From positions 1 through 62,449 of the forward strand of contig NZ_KB911831.1 in assembly GCF_000383675.1 (NCBI RefSeq): a stretch of 62,449 nucleotides of DNA, given 5' to 3'. Within the stretch, counting starts at the first letter, position 1. Every line of letters starts with the position of its first letter. The notes beneath the pieces are model-generated. The model was not told the origin of the DNA. It saw nothing but the letters and a program-made list of their open reading frames with translations, and searched no databases. Positions 47,525-57,175 of this stretch are shown in pieces. The DNA comes from Terracoccus sp. 273MFTsu3.1. GTDB lineage: Bacteria > Actinomycetota > Actinomycetes > Actinomycetales > Dermatophilaceae. Made by a program: the position numbers and the translations under genes.

Positions 47525-49071
47525 GCCATGACCTCCTTCGTGGCCGGCGTGCTCGACCCCGGGCCACCGTCGCCGTCGTGACCGTGTCCACGACCGCGCC
47601 CGGTCAGCTTGCCGACGAGCGGCCACAGCAGGACCAGCGCGATGATCGCGTAGCAGACCCAGGCGACGGGGCCGCCAACGAGACCGCTGAGGTCGCCGCC
47701 GGAGAGCTGGAGCGAGCGGCGCCCCTGCAGCTCGGCGAGCGGGCCGAGGATGACGCCGATGATGAGCGGCAGCACCGGCAGCCCGAAGCGGCGCAGCGCG
47801 AAGCCGACCATGCCCAGCGCGAGCAGGAGGAGCAGGTCGAACGGCTGGGCGTTGACGGCATACGCCCCCATCGAGGCGAAGAAGAGGATGCCGGCGTAGA
47901 GGTAGGGACGGGGGATCTGGAGCAGCTTGGCCCAGGCCGGGGCGAGCGGCAGGTTGAGCAGCAGCAGCATCGTGTTGCCGACGAAGAGGCTCGCGATGAG
48001 CGTCCAGACGAGCACCGGCTGCTTCTCCATGAGCAGGGGACCCGGCTCGAGGCCCCAGCCCTGCAGCGCGGCGAGCATGATGGCGGCTGTCGCGTTGGTC
48101 GGCAGCCCGAGCGCGAGCATCGGGACCAGCGTGCCCGCGGCCGAGGCGTTGTTGGCGGCCTCGGGTCCGGCGACGCCCTCGATGGCGCCCTTGCCGAACT
48201 CCTCGGGCTTCTTCGAGAGCTTGCGCTCGGTCATGTAGGACAGGAAGGTCGGGATCTCGGCGCCACCGGCGGGCAGGGCGCCGAACGGGAAGCCCAGGGC
48301 GGTGCCGCGCAGCCACGGCTTCCACGAGCGGCCCCAGTCGTCCCGGCCCATCCACGGACGACCGACCGGGATGACGCCGGCAGCCTTGCGCCGCAGGTGG
48401 GCCGCGACCCAGAGCGCCTCGCCGACGGCGAAGATGCCGACCGCGACGACGACGACGTCGATGCCGTCGGCGAGCTGCGCGGTCCCGAAGGTCATGCGCT
48501 GCTGGCCCGTCACCTTGTCGATGCCGATGAGCCCGATGGCGAGGCCGATGAGCAGGGCCGCGAAGCCGCGGATGCGTGAGCTGCCGAGCACGGCGCTCGC
48601 ACCCGCGAACGCCAGGAGCATGATCGCGAAGTACTCGGGCGCACCGAGGCTGACCGCGAACTTCACGACCTGCGGCATGACGAGCGCGAGCAGCAGCGTG
48701 CCGATCGTGCCGGCGACGAAGGACCCGATGGCCGCGGTCGCGAGCGCCTGCGCGGCCCGGCCGGCCTTGGCCATCTTGTTGCCCTCGATGGCCGTGACGA
48801 CCGACGAGGACTCACCGGGTGTGTTGAGCAGGATCGAGGTCGTCGAGCCGCCGTACATGCCGCCGTAGAAGATGCCGGCGAACATGATGAGGGCCTGGGT
48901 GGGCTCGAGGCCGTACGTGACGGGCAGGAGCAGCGCGACGGTCATGGCCGGGCCGATGCCCGGGAGGACGCCGACGGCGGTGCCGATGGTGACGCCGATG
49001 AGGGCGAAGAGCAGGTTCATCGGGGTCAGGACGTGCCCGAACCCGTCGATGAGGTTGGCGAAGTTGTCCAT
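47521..49071 (-). CDS. tctA: Tripartite tricarboxylate transporter large membrane subunit
   Basis: A 516-residue, about 12-helix permease. It has the TctA signatures [40 protein letters not shown] and [19 protein letters not shown], with the Pro-Gly-rich repeats of the family. It imports citrate-like carboxylates with the binding protein TctC, driven by ion gradient. The start ATG shares one base with the tctB stop (TGATG). The C-terminal tail is Gly/His/Asp-rich ([13 protein letters not shown]). Confidence 0.94.
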   Translation of the reverse strand: MDNFANLIDGFGHVLTPMNLLFALIGVTIGTAVGVLPGIGPAMTVALLLPVTYGLEPTQALIMFAGIFYGGMYGGSTTSILLNTPGESSSVVTAIEGNKMAKAGRAAQALATAAIGSFVAGTIGTLLLALVMPQVVKFAVSLGAPEYFAIMLLAFAGASAVLGSSRIRGFAALLIGLAIGLIGIDKVTGQQRMTFGTAQLADGIDVVVVAVGIFAVGEALWVAAHLRRKAAGVIPVGRPWMGRDDWGRSWKPWLRGTALGFPFGALPAGGAEIPTFLSYMTERKLSKKPEEFGKGAIEGVAGPEAANNASAAGTLVPMLALGLPTNATAAIMLAALQGWGLEPGPLLMEKQPVLVWTLIASLFVGNTMLLLLNLPLAPAWAKLLQIPRPYLYAGILFFASMGAYAVNAQPFDLLLLLALGMVGFALRRFGLPVLPLIIGVILGPLAELQGRRSLQLSGGDLSGLVGGPVAWVCYAIIALVLLWPLVGKLTGRGRGHGHDGDGGPGSSTPATKEVMA

Positions 49072-49658
49072 CAGAGGATTCCTTGCAGCACGCCGGCGGG
49101 CAGGTTGACGTCGAGCCCGATGGCGAAGGCGTAGAAGGTGGCGAGCGCGAGGCCCAGGCCGAAGAGCAGACCGCGCACGTGGTGGCGGTTGCCGAGGGCG
49201 AAGGCCGAGCCGGCGAAGAGGATGGTGCCGCTGATGACCCAGCCGAGCGGCTCGATGAGCACGGCGTTGAGGACGAAGAAGGCGGCCAGCAGGCCGAGGG
49301 TCTTCCAGTCCGAGCCGGTCGAGAGGTCGACGTCCTCGCCCTCCTCGGCGCTGCCGACGCCGCCGCGGTAGACGTCGACGGCATACAGGACGGCGGTCAC
49401 GAGCAGCAGGATGCCGAGGATGATCGGCACGGGACGGGGACCCACGGGGTCGTTGCTGCTCGTCGCGTGGCCGATGCGGGCCGCGTCGAAGAGGAGCAGC
49501 CCGCCGAGGACCGCGAGGAACGCGCACATGCCGTACTGCGCGCGGTCCCCGCGGCCCTGCGCGGCCACCCCGTCGGACGTGACGGCGGACGGGCCGCCGG
49601 TGCTGGTCACAGCACCGGCAGGCGCGTCGCGCGTGGGGTCGGGGGTGTGGTCCGACAT
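49071..49658 (-). CDS. tctB: Tripartite tricarboxylate transporter small membrane subunit
   Basis: A 195-residue protein with a polar 40-residue N-terminus and four hydrophobic helices ([57 protein letters not shown] and [19 protein letters not shown]). The [10 protein letters not shown] end is typical of TctB. TctB sequences are weakly conserved; size, topology and position between tctC and tctA carry the call. It starts 2 bp after the tctC stop is reached, in a tight operon. Confidence 0.9.
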   Translation of the reverse strand: MSDHTPDPTRDAPAGAVTSTGGPSAVTSDGVAAQGRGDRAQYGMCAFLAVLGGLLLFDAARIGHATSSNDPVGPRPVPIILGILLLVTAVLYAVDVYRGGVGSAEEGEDVDLSTGSDWKTLGLLAAFFVLNAVLIEPLGWVISGTILFAGSAFALGNRHHVRGLLFGLGLALATFYAFAIGLDVNLPAGVLQGIL

Positions 49659-49660
49659 GG

Positions 49661-50686
49661 TCAGTTGGCCAGTCCGAGGGTGGTGAGGATCTCGGCGACC
49701 GAGGCGTCCTGCTCCTTGAGGAAGGTGCCGAACGCGTCACCGGTGACGAAGGCGTCGGTCCAGCCGCGCTTCTCCATCTCGTCCTTCCAGCCCTGCGTGG
49801 CGTGCATCTTCGTCAGCGCGTCGATCCACGTGGCCTTGTCGGCGTCGGAGATGCCGGGAGGGGCCACGATGCCGCGCCAGTTGGTGAAGACGAGGTCGAT
49901 GCCGGACTCCTTGAGGGTCGGCACGTCGGGGAGGGCGTCGATGCGCTTCTCGCTCGTGACGGCCAGGACCTTGACCTGGCCGGCCTTGACCTGGTCGAGG
50001 AACTCGCCGAAGCCGCTGGCCCCGAAGGAGATCTTGTTGCCGATGAGGGCCGGGAGCAGCTCGCCGCCGCCGTCGAAGCCGATGTAGCTCACGGCCTTGG
50101 GGTCGATGCCGACGGCCTTGGCCAGCTGCATCGGCAGGAGGTGGTCGGGTCCGCCCGGGGACGAGCCCCCGCCGACGTTGACCTTCTTCGGGTCGGCCTT
50201 CCACGCCGCGACGAGCGCGTTGACGTCCTGGTAGGGCGAGTCCTTCGGCACGACGATCGCGCCGGCCTCCTCGATGAGCTTGGCGATCGGGGTGGTGTCG
50301 TTGAGCGTGGCCTGGCTCTTCTGCGTGTAGGCCGCGCCGACGACGCCGAGCCCCATCTGCATGGCGAGCTTGCCGTTGCCCTTCTCGTTGACCGTGCGCT
50401 GCAGGCCCACGGTGCCGCCGGCGCCCGGGAGGTTGAAGACCTGGATCGCGCTGGTGATCTTGGCGGCCTCCATGACCTTCGCCGCGGTGCGGGCGGTCGT
50501 GTCGTAGCCGCCGCCGGGGGCGTTGGGGACCATGATCTGGAGGTTGCTGGCAGGAGAGCCGCCGGCCGCGCCGGTGGCGGCGTCGTCCTTCTTGGCGGTG
50601 GCGCCGCAGGCCGAGAGGGCCAGGGCGGTGACGCCGACGGTGACGCCGAGAAGGACGGACCTGCGGGCGGGGGTGCGAGTGCTCAT
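49661..50686 (-). CDS. tctC: Tripartite tricarboxylate transporter substrate-binding lipoprotein
   Basis: A 341-residue TctC/Bug-family receptor. The signal peptide has basic RTPARR, a hydrophobic stretch and lipobox ALSAC (Cys27), so the protein is lipid-anchored outside the membrane. [18 protein letters not shown] near 49-66, [23 protein letters not shown], and [24 protein letters not shown] are the Bug-family ligand loops. First gene of the tctC-tctB-tctA-usp operon; the divergent kinase and regulator genes are likely its controllers. Confidence 0.93.
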   Translation of the reverse strand: MSTRTPARRSVLLGVTVGVTALALSACGATAKKDDAATGAAGGSPASNLQIMVPNAPGGGYDTTARTAAKVMEAAKITSAIQVFNLPGAGGTVGLQRTVNEKGNGKLAMQMGLGVVGAAYTQKSQATLNDTTPIAKLIEEAGAIVVPKDSPYQDVNALVAAWKADPKKVNVGGGSSPGGPDHLLPMQLAKAVGIDPKAVSYIGFDGGGELLPALIGNKISFGASGFGEFLDQVKAGQVKVLAVTSEKRIDALPDVPTLKESGIDLVFTNWRGIVAPPGISDADKATWIDALTKMHATQGWKDEMEKRGWTDAFVTGDAFGTFLKEQDASVAEILTTLGLAN

Positions 50687-50769
50687 CGTTGAGGTCTCTT
50701 TCGCGATCTGTGGCTGGAACGGCATGATCGTGGCCTGCGTCACGACGCCGTGTCGCCCTTGTGTCAGCA

Positions 50770-52539
50770 ATGAAGGTTGAGTTCGTTTTGGTCACGCAGA
50801 GACCGGGCCGCTTCGGTCGCCTCTCCCTCGCCGGGCAGCTGCTCGTCGTGCAGATGGTCATCCTGCTCGGTGTGCTCGTCACGGTCGCACTGGTGTCCCT
50901 CGCGCAGTCGGAGTCGACCTTCACGCGGACCGAGGGGCGCCGGGTGTCGGCCATCGCCGAGCAGCTCGCGAGCACCCCGATCGTGCGCACCGAGATGGGC
51001 CCCGGCGGGATCGTCAACGTGCTCCCGGCGGTCGTGCAGTCGGTCGTGACGCAGTACACCGTCACGTCGGTGACGATCGCCGACGCCGACGAGATCGCGC
51101 GCGTGTCGTCGGACCCGACCATCGACAAGACCCGCATCCCGCTCGGCGCCCCGGCGGTCGGCGAGGGCGCGAGCTGGACCGGAGTCATGGACGTCCAGGG
51201 CGAGCGGATGCTCGTCGCGCAGAGCCCGCTGCTCTACACGCCGACGTCCTCGTCGGAGTCGGCGCCGCTGCCCGTCGGTGCCCAGCTCGGCACCGTCATG
51301 GTCGCCGTGCGTATGCCGTCCGCCCTCGACCGCCTCCAGGGTGCGTCGTCCTACCTGCCGACCTACCTCGGCATCGCGCTCGTGCTCGGAGGCGTGGGCT
51401 CGTGGCTGCTCGCCCGCCGCATCAAGCGGCAGACGCTCGGGCTCGAGCCGTCCGAGATCACGGGCCTCGCGGAGAGCCGGGAGGCGATGCTCTTCGGGCT
51501 CGCCGAGGGTGTCGTCGCGCTCGACACGAACGAGCGGATCACGCTGGTCAACAACGTCGCCCAGCGACTGCTCGACCTGCCCGAGCATGCCGTCGGGATG
51601 CGTCTCGACGACCTCCCGATCGGTCCACGGCTGCGTGACGTGCTGCGGGGGGTGACGGACGAGAGCGAGCCATCGGAGTCCGACGACGGGGCCGACGAGG
51701 GGGCCGACGACGTGGCCGACGACGGGGCCGACGACGGGGCCCGGCCGATGCCCCGCGACCAGGTCGTCCTGCGCCGCGGTCGGGTCCTCGTCATGAACCG
51801 CATGGAGGTCAGCAAGGACGGCCGGCCGCTGGGCTCGGTGACGACCCTGCGCGACCGCACCGAGCTCGCCGACCTCGAGCGCGAGATCGGCTCGTTCCGC
51901 AGCACGACCGAGCTGCTCCGGGCGCAGGCGCACGAGTTCGCCAACCAGCTGCACACGATCTCGGGGCTCATCCAGCTCGGCGAGTACGACGAGGTCGTCG
52001 GCTACGTCGACGCCGTGAGCGAGCACCGGGCGCAGCTCGACCTCACCGTCTCGCGCCGCATCCGCGACACCGCCGTGACGGCGCTGGTCATGGCCAAGGC
52101 GGCGCAGGCGACCGAGCGGCGGGTCGAGCTGCGGGTCTCGGACGACACGTCGCTCGGCCGCGTCGGCCCGCGGGACTCGGCCGACGTCGCCGCCGTCGTC
52201 GGCAACCTCGTCGACAACGCCATCGACGCCGCCGCGTCGTCGGAGGGGTCGGACAAGTGGGTCGAGCTGACGATCCGCCAGGACGCGAGCTCGCTCGAGG
52301 TCAGCGTCGTCGACTCGGGACCGGGCATCGCGCCCGAGGTCGTGACGGAGGTCTTCACCCACGGCTACACGACCAAGGCGGCCCGGGCGGGCGAGCGTGG
52401 CATCGGGTTGGCGCTGACGCGCCTGATCTGCCAACGTCGGGGCGGCGAGGTCGAGGTGGAGAACACCCCGACGGGCGCGAAGTTCGTCGCCCGCCTCACC
52501 GTCGAGGCCGCCAACGGGCACGCGGAGGAGCAGCGATGA
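50770..52539 (+). CDS. CitA/DctS-type sensor histidine kinase
   Basis: A 589-residue membrane kinase. Two transmembrane helices (LLVVQMVILLGVLVTVALVSL and YLGIALVLGGVGSWLLA) flank an extracellular sensor of about 150 residues, then a PAS domain (SREAMLFGLAEGVVALDTNERI), the atypical H-box HEFANQLHTISGL (His388) and the ATPase motifs NLVDNAIDAA, DSGPGIAPE and ERGIGLAL. The PAS domain contains an acidic repeat insertion (GADDGADD-type). CitA/DcuS family kinases sense external carboxylates. Start uncertain: GTG 50761, ATG 50770 or a later codon. It is divergent from tctC. Confidence 0.9.
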   Translation: MKVEFVLVTQRPGRFGRLSLAGQLLVVQMVILLGVLVTVALVSLAQSESTFTRTEGRRVSAIAEQLASTPIVRTEMGPGGIVNVLPAVVQSVVTQYTVTSVTIADADEIARVSSDPTIDKTRIPLGAPAVGEGASWTGVMDVQGERMLVAQSPLLYTPTSSSESAPLPVGAQLGTVMVAVRMPSALDRLQGASSYLPTYLGIALVLGGVGSWLLARRIKRQTLGLEPSEITGLAESREAMLFGLAEGVVALDTNERITLVNNVAQRLLDLPEHAVGMRLDDLPIGPRLRDVLRGVTDESEPSESDDGADEGADDVADDGADDGARPMPRDQVVLRRGRVLVMNRMEVSKDGRPLGSVTTLRDRTELADLEREIGSFRSTTELLRAQAHEFANQLHTISGLIQLGEYDEVVGYVDAVSEHRAQLDLTVSRRIRDTAVTALVMAKAAQATERRVELRVSDDTSLGRVGPRDSADVAAVVGNLVDNAIDAAASSEGSDKWVELTIRQDASSLEVSVVDSGPGIAPEVVTEVFTHGYTTKAARAGERGIGLALTRLICQRRGGEVEVENTPTGAKFVARLTVEAANGHAEEQR

Positions 52540-53207
52540 CGACGGTCCTCATCGTCGACGACGACTTCATGGTGGCCCGCATCCACCGCGGCTTCGTCGA
52601 GCGCATCGACGGCTTCGACGTCGTCGGCACGGCCCAGTCCGGCGAGGAGGCCCTGGCCCTCGTCGAGTCGCTCCGGCCCGACCTCGTGCTGCTCGACCTC
52701 TACCTCCCCGACGCGTTCGGGCTCGACGTCGTCACGCGCCTGCGCGCGGCGGGGCACACGTGCGACGTCCTCGTCATCACCGCCGCGAAGGAGGCCGATG
52801 CGGTGCGCGGCGCCGTGCGCCAGGGCGTCGTCGGCTACCTGCTCAAGCCGTTCGCCTTCGCCGACCTCGAGCAGCGCCTGCGGTCGTATGCCGCCGAGCG
52901 GGCCCGTGGTCTCAGCGACGTCCCGACGCAGGAGGAGATCGACGCGGCGTTCACGTCGCAGCCGGTCGGCCGGGGCCCGGTCGCCGTGCTGCCGAAGGGC
53001 CTGAGCGCCGAGACGGCGGAGGCCGTCGAGAGAGCGCTCCGTGAGTCGAGCGAGACGCTGTCGGCGACGGAATGTGCTGAAGCCGTGGGGATCTCGCGCG
53101 TCAGTGCTCGCCGCTACCTCGAGCACTTCGTGTCGTTCGGCCAGGCCGAGGTGACCCTTCGCTACGGCGCGACCGGTCGCCCGGAGCGCCGCTACCGCTG
53201 GCTCTGA
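52536..53207 (+). CDS. CitB/DctR-type response regulator
   Basis: A 223-residue regulator. The receiver has VDDDFM (8-13), phospho-acceptor Asp54 (VLLDLYLPD), Thr in VITAAKEAD and Lys in YLLKPF. The C-terminal DNA-binding domain has LSATECAEAVGISRVSARRYLEHFV, typical of CitT/DctR-like output domains. The ATG overlaps the kinase stop (ATGA). Its target is presumably the divergent tctCBA-usp operon. It ends 22 bp before a strong terminator. Confidence 0.92.
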   Translation: MTTVLIVDDDFMVARIHRGFVERIDGFDVVGTAQSGEEALALVESLRPDLVLLDLYLPDAFGLDVVTRLRAAGHTCDVLVITAAKEADAVRGAVRQGVVGYLLKPFAFADLEQRLRSYAAERARGLSDVPTQEEIDAAFTSQPVGRGPVAVLPKGLSAETAEAVERALRESSETLSATECAEAVGISRVSARRYLEHFVSFGQAEVTLRYGATGRPERRYRWL

Positions 53208-53229
53208 GCGCGCCGGCCCCACCACGTGC

Positions 53230-53261
53230 GCAGGGCCCCGGCCGGGTGGACGGGGCCCTGC
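53230..53261. terminator. Perfect 11-bp GC hairpin, bidirectional
   Basis: GCAGGGCCCCG (53230-53240) and CGGGGCCCTGC (53251-53261) with a 10-nt loop, between the convergent response-regulator and subtilase genes. A CGGCATAC octamer starts on the last base of the stem (53261). Confidence 0.88.
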
Positions 53262-53298
53262 GGCATACGTGCTCGGTACGGGGGCGGATGCCCGGGTG

Positions 53299-56200
53299 TC
53301 AGCGGACGGTGACCCGGCGCAGTGCGCTGCTCGAGCCGACGAAGGTGCCCGACCCGCGGTAGATCCACATGTAGTCGACCGATGCCGTGGGGGCGTGCGT
53401 GAACGACACGGCTCCGGTCGAGCTCGACGTGCGCGTCGCCGTGAGGTTCCACGTCGTGGAGCCCACCCGTCGCCAGTAGAGCTGGACCGGGACGCCGGCG
53501 ATGGCACCGGCCGTGTCGCGCCGGGTCAGCCTGCTGGTGACGGTGACCGTGCGGCCCTTCGTCAGCGACGTGACGGTGGACGCGATGGTCTCGGCGGTGC
53601 CGACGAGCCGCGCGGACGAGGCGACGCTGTACCTGCCCGAGCGGTCCTTGGCCCAGATGCGGAAGCTGTACGCCGTGCCCTGGGCGAGGTTGACCTTCGC
53701 GCTCAGCGCCGTGCCCGAGTAGACGGCGGTGCCGGTCGTCGGGCTCGACGGCGCGGTGGATCCCGCGGCCATCCGGATGACGTAGCGGTCGAGGTCGTTG
53801 ATCGCCGGAGCCGTCCACGTCAGCGTCGCCGCGCGCAGCGCGCCCGTCGCCCGGAACGCCCCGACCCCCTTCGGCGCCACGTCGACCGTGCGGAACGTCG
53901 AGGAGTAAGCCGTCGTCATCGTCGTTGCCGACGTGTCCTTCACGCCGGAGACCGTGAGCCGGTAGGGGGCGTTGTCGTAGAGCGGCGACGTCGGCCTGAC
54001 CGTTGCGGTGCGCTTCACGGCGTCGTAGCTGACCGTGGCAGGGACCGCGGATCCGTTGCGGCCGTTGAGGATCCGCACCGTCGACGTCGTGACGCTCGAC
54101 GGGACCACGTCGCGCGCGAAGGTCACGGTCGGCGTGTAGGTCTGCGTGATGCCCGACCCGAAGTCGTTGGGCGACGTGCTCCTCACCCACAGCTGAGTCG
54201 TCCCCGGCGTGGAGGCGCCGCCGTTGCGGACGAGGCGGAGACCGCTGTCGGTCGCGACGGCCGCATCGGGGCTGCCATCGCCGGTGACGTCGCCGACGGC
54301 CAGCGCCCCGGGACCGAAGTCCTGGACCGTGTCGGTCTGCCCGTAGCCCGTGGCGCCGAGTGTGCCGTCCTGCCCCTGGAACTCGACCGTGACGTGGCCC
54401 CACTTCTCGTGCAGGGCGATGACGTCAGGTCGCCCGTTGCCGTCGACGTCTCCGGACTCGACCGAAGTCGGCCAGTCGGTGGTGCTGCGCACGACGGGGT
54501 CGGCCAGCTGACCCGTGCTCGTCTGCGTCAGCACGACGATCTGAGACGAGGGCGCGACCTCGCCGGTGCTGACCACGAGGTCCGCACGCGAGTCGCCGTT
54601 GACGTCGGCCACCTCGATGCCGCGGTGGACGGCGACGGCGACGTGAGTGGTGCTCGTCCACCCGGTGGTCGTGTTGTGCAGCACGCGGACGCCGTCGGCC
54701 GCGAGGGCCGCCACGTCGGGGCGTGCGTCGCCGTCGAGATCACCGGTCTCCAGCTCCGTGGCGGGAGCGTCGGAGACGACCGTGGCGGCCCACGACCCGT
54801 CGACCTGCTGCACCAGCGCCGTGACGCCCGCAGGAGAGGAGGTGACGAGGTCGGTGCGACCGTCGCCGTCGAGGTCGGCGGTCTCGACGAAGGTCACGCC
54901 GGACGTGCCGGGCACGAGGCTGGCGGGTGCGAGGTCGCCGGTTGTCTGCTGCAGGAGAACCTGCACGCCGAGATCCGTCGCGACGACGACGTCCCGGCGT
55001 CCGTCACGGTCGACGTCGGCGACGACCACGTTGTGGGCGAGCGAGGAGTCCACGGTCCCGTACGGCCGAGCGGCGCCGAACGTCCCGGAGCTGGTCTGGG
55101 CGAAGACGTAGAGCTGTGCCCCGGTGCCGGGCACGGCCGCGGTGGCGACGGCGTCGACCCTGCCGTCACCCGTGAGGTCGCCGACCGCGGTGGCGCCCAG
55201 TGCCGCGTTGCCTCCGGCCTCGGACGCGACCGGGAAGAGGACGGACGGGTCGAACTCACCGATGGGGGCGGAGTCGACGCTGACGACGTAGGACGCCTTG
55301 GTGCGGTTGCCGTTGAAGTTGCGCACCGTGAAGAAGTACTCGTCGCCGGATGGTCGGAACGTCAGCGTCTCGCTCTCGCCGGGTCCCTTGGCATCGGCCT
55401 GACCGACGAGGCGGAGGTTCTTGTCGTAGACCGCGAGCACGGGGTCGAGGTTCTGGGCGTCGTCGACGTTGAAGTACGAGGGCCCTACCGTGACGCTCGC
55501 CGGCCGAAGGGTGGTCGGCGTGAAGCGGTACCAGTCGATGTCGCCCTCGACGTCGACGAGACCGTAGCTGGCCTGGTCCAGCGTCTTGGCGCGCACGGGT
55601 ACATCGTTGGGCTCACCGATCCACGGGGCCGGCTGGGCGAAGTCCGCGGCCCAGCCACCGCCGAGCGCGTTCGTCGCGTCGACGACGCCGGCACCGTAGT
55701 AGGGGTCGATGCCGCGGGGCCCGGCGTCACGCGCCGTGGACCTCAGCCGCGAGAGCACCTGGGCCGGCGTCAGGGCCGGCGACTGGGTGCGGATCAGGGT
55801 GGCGACGCCGGCCACGATCGGCGCGGAGAACGACGTGCCGTCGCCGAAGTAGTACGTGTCGGCGAGGCGCGTCGACAGGATGCCCCATCCGGGGGCGGCA
55901 ACATCGATCCACGGGCCGTAGCTGCTGAAGTCCGTCAGGGCGCCGGTCGAGTCGGTGGCGCCGACGGCGATCGCCTCGGGATAGGCGGCGGGGTACTGCG
56001 GCACGTCGTCACCCCAGTTGCCTGCGGCGACGATGACGACGGCGCCCTTGGCGACGGCATTCTTCACCGCGTCGTGCAGTGCCGGGTTGTCGCCGTCCCC
56101 GCCGAGCGAGAGGTTGAGGATCTTCGCGCCGTGGGAGACGGCCCAGTTGACGCCCTCGGCCACGTCCGAGTCGGTGCCGTTGCCGGTGTCGTCGAGGACC

Positions 56201-56907
56201 TTGACCGGCATGATCTTGGCGTTCCAGGCCACGCCCGAGATGCCCACACCGTTGTTCGTCGCGGCGGCGATGATGCCCGAGACCATCGAGCCGTGGCCGT
56301 TGTCGTCGCTCGCGGCACCGGCGGCGATGCCGACGTTCCTGATGGCGTTGTAGCCGGCAACGGTGCGGCCGACGAGGTCGGGGTGCCTGCCGTTGACGCC
56401 GGTGTCGATGACCGCGACGACCTGGCTGAGCGAGCCCTTCGAGCGATCCCACGCGGTCGGCACGCGGACGGTCTTGAGGTAGTCCTGGTCGTAGCCGAAG
56501 GCCGGGTCGTTCGGCGTGGCCGCGGCGGAGCGCACGTAGTCGAGCGTGACCTCCGCGACCGACGGGTCGGCGCCGAGCCTGCTCGCGAGCTCCTCGGCGC
56601 GACCGTTCGTCACGACCTTGACGAAGCTCGTGCCCCCGACCTGCGCGCCGGCATGACCTCCTCGACGCTTGAGAGCCAGGTCCCGGCTGGCCTTGGACGC
56701 CGTCGTCTTGAACTTGACGAGGACCGTGTGCGGGTCGTGGGCACGCGTGTGGCCGCCGGTGCGGGCCGGCCGCGGCAGGTGCTTGGCCACGATCCTCTTC
56801 GCCGTCGGGGTCGGAGCCGCCGACGCGACGGGGGAGGTGGCGAAGGCCGTGACGGGCGCGACGAGCGCAAGCGTCAGGGCAGCGGCGAACGGCCGGCGTC
56901 TGATCAT
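53299..56907 (-). CDS. Secreted S8 subtilisin-like protease with PPC, FG-GAP and Ig/FnIII-like domains
   Basis: A 1202-residue exoprotein. Residues 1-31 are a signal peptide (MIRRRPF, hydrophobic core, SPVASA-AP), then a propeptide. The subtilase triad is Asp168 (VIDTGVNGRHPD), His205 (NGHGSMVSG), Asn297 and Ser359 (GTSFSAP). A PPC-like domain (about 440-560) and seven FG-GAP calcium-binding repeats follow (GDLTGDGRVD, ADVDRDGRRD, ADLDGDGRTD, GDLDGDARPD, ADVNGDSRAD, GDVDGNGRPD, GDVTGDGSPD). A Big_5-like Ig domain and FnIII (YVIRMAAGS to SFRIWAKD) end the chain. No sorting signal is seen, so it is probably released. Its promoter must lie in 56908-57175. Confidence 0.92.
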   Translation of the reverse strand: MIRRRPFAAALTLALVAPVTAFATSPVASAAPTPTAKRIVAKHLPRPARTGGHTRAHDPHTVLVKFKTTASKASRDLALKRRGGHAGAQVGGTSFVKVVTNGRAEELASRLGADPSVAEVTLDYVRSAAATPNDPAFGYDQDYLKTVRVPTAWDRSKGSLSQVVAVIDTGVNGRHPDLVGRTVAGYNAIRNVGIAAGAASDDNGHGSMVSGIIAAATNNGVGISGVAWNAKIMPVKVLDDTGNGTDSDVAEGVNWAVSHGAKILNLSLGGDGDNPALHDAVKNAVAKGAVVIVAAGNWGDDVPQYPAAYPEAIAVGATDSTGALTDFSSYGPWIDVAAPGWGILSTRLADTYYFGDGTSFSAPIVAGVATLIRTQSPALTPAQVLSRLRSTARDAGPRGIDPYYGAGVVDATNALGGGWAADFAQPAPWIGEPNDVPVRAKTLDQASYGLVDVEGDIDWYRFTPTTLRPASVTVGPSYFNVDDAQNLDPVLAVYDKNLRLVGQADAKGPGESETLTFRPSGDEYFFTVRNFNGNRTKASYVVSVDSAPIGEFDPSVLFPVASEAGGNAALGATAVGDLTGDGRVDAVATAAVPGTGAQLYVFAQTSSGTFGAARPYGTVDSSLAHNVVVADVDRDGRRDVVVATDLGVQVLLQQTTGDLAPASLVPGTSGVTFVETADLDGDGRTDLVTSSPAGVTALVQQVDGSWAATVVSDAPATELETGDLDGDARPDVAALAADGVRVLHNTTTGWTSTTHVAVAVHRGIEVADVNGDSRADLVVSTGEVAPSSQIVVLTQTSTGQLADPVVRSTTDWPTSVESGDVDGNGRPDVIALHEKWGHVTVEFQGQDGTLGATGYGQTDTVQDFGPGALAVGDVTGDGSPDAAVATDSGLRLVRNGGASTPGTTQLWVRSTSPNDFGSGITQTYTPTVTFARDVVPSSVTTSTVRILNGRNGSAVPATVSYDAVKRTATVRPTSPLYDNAPYRLTVSGVKDTSATTMTTAYSSTFRTVDVAPKGVGAFRATGALRAATLTWTAPAINDLDRYVIRMAAGSTAPSSPTTGTAVYSGTALSAKVNLAQGTAYSFRIWAKDRSGRYSVASSARLVGTAETIASTVTSLTKGRTVTVTSRLTRRDTAGAIAGVPVQLYWRRVGSTTWNLTATRTSSSTGAVSFTHAPTASVDYMWIYRGSGTFVGSSSALRRVTVR

Positions 56908-57175
56908 GAGGAGCCCCTGTGAGAAGTGGTGGTGCGAGCGCATCATGACAGAGCACGAGGTCCCGGATGCCTCGAATGCACCGACATCTGCACGCACCCG
57001 CAGCGGCTCGCGAACCCCGCGCCGCACGCGGACCGCGGCACACGGCATACGCCATCGGTCGGGGGCGTGTGCCGGGTGCTGACCGACGCGGGAAAGGTGC
57101 GGCCAGCCGACCACAGGGGAAGATCGGCGGGCCGCGTCGCGGGCACCCTCTCGGGGTGCGGATCGTGGGGGCTGG
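56908..57175. other. Intergenic region upstream of the subtilase gene
   Basis: 268 bp without a gene. GGCACACG (57037-57044) and CGTGTGCC (57066-57073) form an 8-bp inverted repeat that encloses a CGGCATAC octamer (57043-57050). GCACCC-N5-GGGTGC (57143-57159) is a short hairpin just after the FMN-binding gene's stop and may terminate it. No clear promoter hexamers could be picked out. Confidence 0.5.

Noticed and set aside
53269-56922. A 1217-codon open frame on the plus strand opposite the subtilase gene
   Set aside because: It is the antisense shadow of the subtilase. Composition is Arg/Gly/Val/Asp-rich without domains, whereas the minus strand has a signal peptide, catalytic triad and FG-GAP repeats.
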